Positions 56,566 through 64,000 of a stretch of DNA of 64,000 bases are shown in pieces. The DNA comes from Teratosphaeria epicoccoides (Eukaryota > Ascomycota > Dothideomycetes > Mycosphaerellales > Teratosphaeriaceae). The stretch is from the NCBI GenBank assembly GCA_021401465.1, contig JADDMT010000010.1, positions 124,001 through 188,000 on the forward strand. Direction: 5' to 3'. A model generated the notes under the pieces. That model was given only the letters and a program-made list of their open reading frames with translations. It ran no database searches and had not been told where the DNA came from. Numbering within the stretch: position 1 is the stretch's first letter; every line of letters starts with the position of its first letter. A program made the position numbers and the translations under genes.

Positions 56566-56740
56566 CGCTGTTCCGACGGGGATCATCGCAGACGTTAATA
56601 CGAGCAGTGATGAGTCCAAGTTATGTTGTACCCACGCGAACGTGGGAGGTGTGCCGGAAAGGTTTCAAGGCCCACTGCATCAACACGTAGTCAGTGACGC
56701 CATGAGGTCAACGTACTCACTCACACATGAATGATATTAT

Positions 56741-58376
56741 CTATTGTACAACACCTCCAAATCGAAAATAAGCCGCGTGAGCAGCCTCATGAAACGCTTC
56801 ATGATCATCTTCCTCCAGTCCACTTCTCGATTCTGCCGAATTTGGACGTGTTGACTCCAGGCCAAGCTCCTCGTCTTTTGAACTATCCCTACTCTCACCC
56901 CTGCAATTCCCTTTCTTCGTACTGTAACTTCTACTTTCCTGTGTAGTGTGCTCCCAACTCCGCTGAACATGAATGACCGTCCGCGTCGGTGACACTTCCA
57001 GCACATTGCTTGTCGTCCAAAGATCGAAAGGCGAGACTGCGCGACTGTTGCGCTTGGTGCTGAACGGCGAGCCGCCCTCCTCGTACTCGCGCTTGGTGCG
57101 CACCATCTTTCTGAGTAGGTGGCCTGCTGGCGGTAGACAAGCACAGATGATGCCAAGGCTAGTCTCTGCAATGCAGAGCTCCACCCCCCGGACGAAGTCC
57201 CAGGTTGGGTTGATGCTGAAGCGTGACGGTAGCGTGACTGCGCGAGCTATACTGCAGCCGGTAACTGTGAAGCCCACAGTGAAGGTCAGACAGGCGACTA
57301 TTTTTTTTCGTAACGACATGTCGATACGCAAGAGCCTCGGGATTGGCAGGACGAAGACCGCGACTTCCAGAGCTATGTTAATGCCTATGCTTGCATAGGT
57401 GAATGCTGAGATGCCGACGCAGTGGCCTTGGTGCTGGCGGTCCCAGCTGGTCCAACTGAAGTTGATTGGAGAGCATTGTAAAATCAAGACCAGGCAATTA
57501 CTGATGAGATAGGCTGCACAGAAGGCAATCAGGATCCAGCACAGATACCTGAACTGGTGGCTGACGGATTTTGGGAAGATCCGAAGGTAGAGGAGCAAGA
57601 TCGATATTTTGATCAGGCCGTTCAGAGCAACATAAATGACCTCGATGATCAGAAGCAACTACATGAAAAGCGTCAGCAGGTGCGGAAATTGTGACTCTTG
57701 GCAATGCTTACCTCGAAGAAAGTGTAGATGTTATTGTACCCGACAGTCCAGAGGTCGTGAGCCAGACCATAAGTTGTCACCACTGCTGCCATCAGTCATC
57801 GCGTCAGAAATCCAGACCAACAAGCAGGGACTCACTGATGGTAACAGGGACTGCCAGTCCGGTAAGGAGCAGCATACATCCCGCTGCAATGCCGTCATCC
57901 CACCCAAATCCACATCCAGTGGACCGCGCTAGCAGTCTCATCAAGATTGCCAGCAGTGCGGCGCCGTAAAAGACCCATGTTAGGCTCAAAATTCCAGCCT
58001 CCCGGGAGCGCACTGGCGAGTGACAGACATCCGCTTGCCATGCCTTCGTTTGTAGAGCTTCTCGTACTGTACAACTGGCCAACACGCAGAAGGCAGTCTG
58101 ATCCGAGATCGTGCTGTTGGTGCATATGCAGCCCAGGTCGGAGATGTCGCACGAAGAGGTTTCTAAATTTTGAAGGAAGCAGTCAGCCTGCGGAAGCCAT
58201 TAGTACTCATTTCGAGACGTGTGCAAGCAATCAATATGGCTTACTGCACAAGCCGGCAGGTCGTCGATGTCGGCCTCGCGCGATTGCAATTCATTTCGGG
58301 CGCCTGGTCCAGCATGTCGCGCAAAGGCAGATGCCGTCAACAGCGCCGCCGCAGTTTCAATACGCCCCAGCTTCAT
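56741..58376 (-). CDS. CFEM-domain Pth11-like seven-transmembrane receptor
   Basis: A 490-aa protein in four exons: 58376-58245, 58187-57836, 57782-57712 and 57658-56741. A signal peptide (MKLGRIETAAALLTASAFA) precedes an extracellular CFEM domain. Its eight cysteines are at 43, 47, 57, 64, 66, 78, 83 and 99 (PACAADCF, GCICTN, FCVLASC). Seven hydrophobic helices of the fungal rhodopsin-like (PF20684) type follow, starting LSLTWVFYGAALLAILMRLL. Family landmarks include LWTVGYNNIYTFFE and GHCVGISAFTYASIGINIALEVAVFVLP. A cytosolic Ser/Arg-rich tail of about 130 residues completes it. Pth11 relatives sense surface cues in plant-pathogenic fungi and signal through cAMP. The ligand is unknown. Confidence 0.92.
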
Positions 58377-59349
58377 CGTGCGGGAGGGTCGTGTATACTG
58401 ACCAGCCGTAGCATACTTCGACTTGTTTCACGAATTCCACACACTGTCCACATCGACAAGTCGACTGTTGTGAGCAGAGGGTCCATCTTCCAGCTATACA
58501 CTTGCACACCCCTCCGTTGGGCTTCGAGCACCAGTTCCTGCATGACGGCATGATGTAGAAGCACGACCGCATGGTGCTCTGAGAGTTTTGTACGACTCAA
58601 CAAAGTTTGGTCGTCATGCAGGCGGAGTTCGTCGATCACTGTGGTTGTTGCTGCGAGGACCTGCGCTACGCATCGAATCGAGCGTCGAGCTGGCTTGCCG
58701 AGAGCCATCAGTGGCATAGCGATCGGGTTTGGCGGACATCCTGGTGGCTGGTTGTCTCAATTGCTGCCGCATATGTGACTTGAATGCCCGGACCAATGCT
58801 CTCCGCAGTGCACGTTGGTCGTGCAAAAGCGTTCTCCAATCTCCAGAATGGAAAGTCGCGAGCACTAGCATTCCTCATTGACGCTGCCCAGGTCGACACG
58901 GTGACTCTCGACTATACACTGGCCGTCACCATTCGTGTTTCACGTACTAGGTGCACGTGCCATTGAATGCGATCATGGCCGGACTGTGGGGTTCGCAGCA
59001 ATGCCCAATGCTCGAGTCATGATCTGCACCCCTACCAAAAAAGTTTGGTTGAACATCGACTTCCAGAATCTTTTGGCAGTGAACCCAATATCGTCTGAAA
59101 AGCCAGTCAAGCGGTCGCAGTATGCAGCGCGTATCAGAAGTGTCGATCTGTGTATAGAGGCGGAGACGGAGAGCGTGGCCGAGCTGAAGCTCCTAATCCA
59201 AACCGCCCACTCCAGTGCGTTCGAGGATCATGCGTATCGTGTCATTCAGTACAGTAGTTCGATCGGGCGTCTGTTAAACATAGCGCTGCGGCAGAACGCT
59301 TCGCTAAGACGCAGCAACTAGGCATGTGGCTTTGAAAATCCTCTTTTCT
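58377..59349. other. Spacer upstream of the CFEM receptor
   Basis: About 970 bp with only short frames. The 58935-59321 (+) frame of 128 codons ends 30 bp before the RFC3 stop on the other strand. It has no motif and no clear exon partner, so it was left out as a gene. Confidence 0.5.
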
Positions 59350-60546
59350 TCAGGCTTCCACCTTCTCCATCAAACCCACACCATTTCGTACGACTCCCAC
59401 CAGGCCACCAGTCTGGACATTCTCGCTACCTCCTCCAGAAAGGCGATACTCAATATCCGCCAATCCCTCCAGCCATGCCACCCGCGTTTGCGCTGGTACT
59501 TTGACCTCTGCTAGCTGGTCCCCGAGTGCAGTCAAGATATCGGCCAGCGCTAGGCCTTTCGCACGCTTTAAAGTATTTATGGTTGATAGACAAGAACCGA
59601 CGTTGGTCGTTGTCAACAAAGTCTGTACGATGATGCTGATGTCTGCAGGATGAGGTGCGGCAATGCAGTCGAAGATGGTTTCTTGGGTAATCAGGTCGCG
59701 CTTCACGTCCTTGCCCTCCTTCACTGGCTGCCCAGGGACATGCAGTGGCGTCGACGAAGCGTGACAGGCTTGCAGCACATTGAGTGCTCGTCTCATGTCG
59801 CCCTTGCTGAGTGTGACCAAGCTGTCTACCGCATCCGGTGCAATGTTGACGCCTTCCTCGTCAATGACCTTGTCGACCAGCTGCCTGATGTCTGCCTTTT
59901 TGAGAGGCGAGAAGCGGAAGCGCGTACATCGTGACAATAACGCTGGACTCAGCTTGTGCGTGTAGTTGGCGATAATGCAGAATCGGGTATTCGCCGTGTA
60001 CTTCTCCATAATCCTTCGCAAAGCCATCTGCGCTGTACTTGTCATCGCATCGGCCTCATCGAGAATGATCAGCTTGAAATTGCCGATCCTGTCGGACTGG
60101 TGGTTGTGCTTGGTGAAGCTACCGGCAAAGATCTGCTTGGTGGAAGAAAAGGTCTTGATCTGCTCCCGCACAACATCGATGCCTCTGTCATCCGACGCGT
60201 TCAGTTCGAGCACCATCTGTCGCATGTTCTTGTTGCCATAGATTCTTCTCGCCAGCGCTAGAACGGTAGATGTCTTGCCGGTGCCGGGAGGGCCATACAG
60301 CAGGAGATGCGGCAATCTGTTGGAATCGACAAATTTGTTGATGGTCGCGAGAATGTCGTGGTGGCCAGAGACGTCTGACAGTGTTGCAGGACGATACTTT
60401 TCGACCCATGGCAGGTTGTCTTCGGCTTCAACTGGAAGATTGGCAGCGCTGCGTTTGCCTTTCGTGTCTGCGCCGGCGGAGAATGTGATGTCTGAGCTGG
60501 GCTCCGGGCCGTCGAGCATGTCGACATCGTCTTCGTAGTCGGACAT
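59350..60546 (-). CDS. RFC3: Replication factor C subunit 3
   Basis: An intronless 398-aa AAA+ clamp-loader subunit starting MSDYEDDVDMLDG. The RFC boxes are in order: WVEKYRPATLSDVSGH; Walker A YGPPGTGKTS (85-92); ELNASDDRGIDVVREQIK; Walker B ILDEADAMTSTAQMALRR (DEAD at 163-166); and the SRC motif LLSRCTRFRF (205-207), which supplies the arginine finger in trans. A modest insert (SFTKHNHQSDRIG) before Walker B is longer than in yeast. The complex loads PCNA during replication and repair. ATG 60546 is preferred over an upstream one because it matches family N-termini. Divergent from ARC18 (282 bp). Confidence 0.95.
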   Translation of the reverse strand: MSDYEDDVDMLDGPEPSSDITFSAGADTKGKRSAANLPVEAEDNLPWVEKYRPATLSDVSGHHDILATINKFVDSNRLPHLLLYGPPGTGKTSTVLALARRIYGNKNMRQMVLELNASDDRGIDVVREQIKTFSSTKQIFAGSFTKHNHQSDRIGNFKLIILDEADAMTSTAQMALRRIMEKYTANTRFCIIANYTHKLSPALLSRCTRFRFSPLKKADIRQLVDKVIDEEGVNIAPDAVDSLVTLSKGDMRRALNVLQACHASSTPLHVPGQPVKEGKDVKRDLITQETIFDCIAAPHPADISIIVQTLLTTTNVGSCLSTINTLKRAKGLALADILTALGDQLAEVKVPAQTRVAWLEGLADIEYRLSGGGSENVQTGGLVGVVRNGVGLMEKVEA

Positions 60547-60828
60547 GACGGTCGGGATGATCGTGTTCAGTGAAGAATTCAATGGTGATTATTGAATATG
60601 TCGAAAGACGCGTCTACCAGGACGCGTACCTAGTAAATAGATTGTTGAATTGGGTCTTGGCTGCACCCTCTAAAACGTCAGTGGGGTAGTAGGTACGCGT
60701 TGCATTATTGACCCGACGCCTAGACCCAATTGTTGAAAGTCTCCTGGTCAAAGCCACCGTCTCATTCGACTTCTCCTGACGATAGCTCGTTATATGTGCT
60801 TGAGCTGCCAACTTCTGCGACCACCACC

Positions 60829-61453
60829 ATGCCGGCCTACCACTCCGTCTTCCTGGACGAGCCCAATCAGCAGGTTATCGGCAACTTTGCCCTCCTACCG
60901 CTCCGCACACGCACACGAGGGCCGGCGCAACAGCTTCCCGCGCTCACCGACGCCTCTGAGCTCGACATTGAACCATCACATCAGTCATACGATCCGCTGG
61001 ACGAGATTCTCTTCCTCTTCAGAGCAAACACCTTTTTCCGCAACTTCGAGATCAAGGGACCAGCAGACCGAGTCCTCATATATGGCATCCTGTTTGTGAG
61101 CGAGGCACTCGGGAAGATCAAGCCGAATCAGACGCGGAGAGAAGCAGAGAAAGCGGTCACAAATGTTGCACTGGACACGAACTTTGCGATACCCGGAGAT
61201 GCGGCCTTTCCTCTCAATCAGGCGTTCGAGCCCCCACGCGATCGGAATGAGGCAGAGGTATTGAGGCAGTATATCACGCAGATGAGGCAGGAGCTAGCAG
61301 CGAGGCTGTTGAGCAGGGTGTTCCCAGATCCCACTGGGCCGCCCAGTAAGGTAAGGCATCATTATGTCCGCACCTCCTGCGAGCCTTTGCTAATAGATCT
61401 GATAGTGGTGGTTGAGCTTTTCAAAGCGAAAGTTTATGGGCAAGCAGCTATGA
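60829..61453 (+). CDS. ARC18: Arp2/3 complex subunit 3 (p21-Arc)
   Basis: ARPC3 subunit of 189 aa in two exons with a 55-bp intron (61351-61405). It opens MPAYHSVFLDEPNQQVIGNF, the invariant ARPC3 start. The core includes DEILFLFRANTFFRNFEIKG and DRVLIYGILFVSEALGKI. Exon 2 is only 48 bp and encodes the conserved end WWLSFSKRKFMGKQL. The Arp2/3 complex nucleates branched actin for endocytic patches. With the class V myosin, it is the second actin-system gene in the window, but the two are about 11 kb apart. Intact. Confidence 0.95.
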
Positions 61454-62444
61454 TAAGGGTGACTGGTTTTTGCCAGGAGCTAGCTGGCATTGTCTGCAAA
61501 GGCTTGCGAGCTTGCTCACGCCCGATTGAAGCCTGTTATGGTGGGCCACGGGCACGCTTCGAGCAGGATATCAGCTTGCTGCACCACGCAATCGAGCAGT
61601 TACTGTACATCGCTGTCAGAGGATCATTGATGTCCAGGCCCATGGCTCGGATTGGAAAAGAAGGTGACTAGACGTAGATAGTGCTGGACTATCGGCAAAC
61701 CGTTGCGGGCAACGGCAGCAGCTCTGGTGCGGCGAAACATTCTGTCTATAGGCTTCTTGGGTCGAAGTGCTGCTCCAATGATTTTGATTCTCGCGGGTAT
61801 AGAAGTCTATACAGAGACCGCGTCAATCACATTATCGGACATCACTTCAGGTGTCTCACTTTGGCGACACGAGACTCTACAGCACTTGGACGATCTACAC
61901 CAGTTTGGTACAGCCTCCGCAATCAAAGCAAAATAGGAGCTCCTGCGTCTGTGGGCTGCTTGGGGCTTGAAAGGACCGTGCGGCAAAGTTCTTGCAGATT
62001 GTGCCGCTTGGATCGAACATAACTGCATCATGCCTATCTTACATGTAGTCAACATCTTGACTGCCACAGCGTCCGGACCATGGCACGTGACACATTCTAC
62101 GCCTCCACAGTGACCCTTGGCTGGGGGAAAGACAGAGCAGCATCATGTGAAACCTTGTCTGCAGCTGCTTCCTGCAGCAGGCAACCTGCGACCCAATAAC
62201 TTCCCAAAAGCTACTACCTCCACCAGTCACAAATAGTATAGGTAAGTACAAAGCATCGAACTATGGGCTGCTGAAGGATCATGCTCAGCCTTGCAGTGGC
62301 ACGCCTCTTCCTTCAACTACATCCTTCACTTAACAAGGCTACCTTATTGTTCACATCAACCCCACGCCTTTCTTCTTACTACTCATCCCTAATGACACCT
62401 TCTTCACTTGTTCTCCCACTTGAGTTGACCTGCTACAATTCGTC
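61454..62444. other. Gene-free spacer
   Basis: About 1 kb with short frames only (for example 61703-61936, 77 codons, no motif). Its right part is the promoter of the GRDP-like gene. Confidence 0.55.
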
Positions 62445-64000
62445 ATGCCCAGCAGACTGTCGAGCCTCTTCAGCAAGGAGAAGGATGCGAAAGCAGAGCG
62501 CGAAAACAGCGATTCCGGCTCGCCACCACCCCGTTATGGCGAGCAACCGCCTGAGTACGATGCTGAGCACGTCATACAGCCTCCCGACATGACGACAGGC
62601 TTCAGCAACCTCAGCCTGAGCAACAAGAACCAATATGGCTTCCCTACGCCCGATGAATGCATAGCGCACCTCAAAGTACTCGAATGCCTCTACCGCCTTC
62701 GGCAGAGCGTTGGCTCGGCAGACGGACTATTTGGCATTCACGACAGTGTGGTGACGGAGTCAGGAGTTGAGATCAACGACAAAACTTCCGAGCTTCTGGC
62801 CAAGCTGGCAGAGAAACGATGGGCCACCTTCGTCTCGAGAGCAGTGGACCGGTTCGAGGCGTGGATACTTGCGCTGCTTCCACAAGCGAAAGCCATCACT
62901 CTCCAAGGGCTGACGGCTGGAGCAAAGAGCGAGGTCCTGCTCGACCGTCCAGTCCATGCGCCTCTGCAGTTCAGCAAGAATAACATGCCGCCGATCGACG
63001 TGCTGATGGTCTGGCATGCTTACATGCTGAACCCAAGAGCTTACCTTGAGGACAGCATTAGGTAAGCACAGCAAGATTCACATCCTTGGGCACGCTGCAT
63101 GCTAGTCAGCGCTACCGCCGCGGGTGTATTGATGGATGAAATCACTGCTCCATGAGACAATGACTGACCACCCACCCATGACTTAAGGCTGGGACGGATG
63201 ACTATCTGGCATACACCAATGCCGTGGTGCGCCGTAGCGAGTTGCATCAATTCTACGACGTTCGATTTCGTGGCAGGCGAAGCAGCCGAGGCGCTCTTCG
63301 AGCAAATTACGGGTCTGTCTTGGAACAATCTTGCCATGGTTAGCCCCAGAGTCGTCCAATGTCCAGACTGTTGCTCCAACAACGCTGCGCAATGGACTAC
63401 GTGCTCAGATCATGCTCCACGAACTCACATCGCCGACTACAAAGTGCTCTCGGCAGCATTGGATGAAATGTTATCCTCTGGATCAGGCTTCTCCGACAAA
63501 GATTTTGCACTGACCTGTCCATTATGCCAGAATCTCATCACACACGAACGCCTTAGAGCCGGCAAGTTTCGCTCCGATGTGCGCAAGCTCTTTGACAACG
63601 GCGTGCCCATGGGGGGCACAATTTTGGGCATCAACGGCATTCCAGGCAGGTTCAACAGCGAAGTGGACGTCGAATACAAATACGTCAGCCAGACCACCAA
63701 CGATCTCATTCTCCGTGGCCTTGGCGCACACATCCTCAAGCAGCCCAAGTTAGGGGGCAGCGGTGACAATGAGAGTATGCTGGGCATTCGGAAGATGGTC
63801 GAGGAGTTTACGAAGGACAAGAAGTACATGCGCAAAGTGCGAGAGAGTTCTTCGCCTCGCATGAGCCGTATCGAAAAGATTGGAATCCGGCGCATGATGT
63901 CACGATATTGGGAGAATCATTCTTCCTTCGCTCTCGACCTAGTTGGCGCAGTCATTCGACAGGGCAGCTTCGTGGAGAAGATGCACAACATCGACTGGCT
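62445..64000 (+). CDS. GRDP-like (DUF1399) protein, cut by window end
   Basis: The N-terminal 470 or so residues of a glycine-rich-domain-containing-protein-like gene. Exon 1 is 62445-63061, an intron follows at 63062-63187 (126 bp, long for this window), and exon 2 runs open to the window end. A Pro/Ser-rich leader (MPSRLSSLFSKEKDAK) precedes the family core AECIAHLKVLE-like helix (DECIAHLKVLECLYRLRQS). The diagnostic PIDVLMVWHAYMLNPRAYLED lies at the end of exon 1 and continues across the splice as LGRMTIWHTPMPW. Exon 2 has two Cys-pair motifs (VQCPDCCSNN and LTCPLCQN) that may bind zinc. The cellular role in fungi is not established. Confidence 0.82.

Noticed and set aside
58935..59321. 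128-codon plus-strand frame near the RFC3 3' end
   Set aside because: No motif or exon structure; may be chance or 3' UTR.

Overview
The window is nuclear DNA of a filamentous ascomycete (Pezizomycotina, most likely a Dothideomycete). The evidence is a high density of short GT-AG introns (mostly 48-98 bp), a fungal Ste12 with paired C2H2 fingers, a CFEM-containing Pth11-like receptor, and conserved fungal housekeeping genes (UBC1, RPT2, RFC3, ARC18, HIS6, FAF1, class V myosin). The genes were modelled by hand from splice sites and conserved protein motifs. For every gene called intact and lying wholly inside the window, the summed exon length is a multiple of three.

Region 1 (1-13.5 kb) looks like a catabolic or secondary-metabolism gene cluster. 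In order: the C-terminal part of an MFS transporter (+), a salicylate-hydroxylase-like FAD monooxygenase (-), a phytanoyl-CoA-dioxygenase-like Fe/2OG oxygenase (+), an aldehyde-dehydrogenase-like protein (-), a CocE/NonD hydrolase (+), a class III extradiol (DODA/LigB-type) ring-cleavage dioxygenase (-), and a C2H2 plus fungal-domain transcription factor (+). Strands alternate strictly, so several pairs share a promoter. Hydroxylation followed by extradiol cleavage, oxidation and hydrolysis suggests degradation of an aromatic compound. Two members carry apparent lesions: an in-frame stop in the ALDH-like gene and a one-base slip in the dioxygenase.

Region 2 (13.5-28.7 kb) is sparse and accessory-like. 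It holds three small secreted Cys-rich proteins, a probable broken Cys-rich gene, a single-pass membrane protein with a duplicated six-cysteine ectodomain, a T5orf172-domain protein, a phosducin-like protein, and several tandem or inverted repeats, including a 24-bp coding repeat and a 172-bp tandem duplication.

Region 3 (28.8-50.2 kb) is mostly core genome: a DAL5-type MFS transporter, divergent UBC1/RPT2 (ubiquitin E2 and proteasome ATPase), STE12, divergent FAF1/HIS6, and a class V myosin, separated by gene-free spacers.

Region 4 (50.2-64 kb) starts with about 5.8 kb where I can support no gene. It continues with a small Myb-like DNA-binding protein, a CFEM GPCR, divergent RFC3/ARC18, and a GRDP-like (DUF1399) gene cut by the window end. 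I saw no tRNA, rRNA, CRISPR array or intact transposon.
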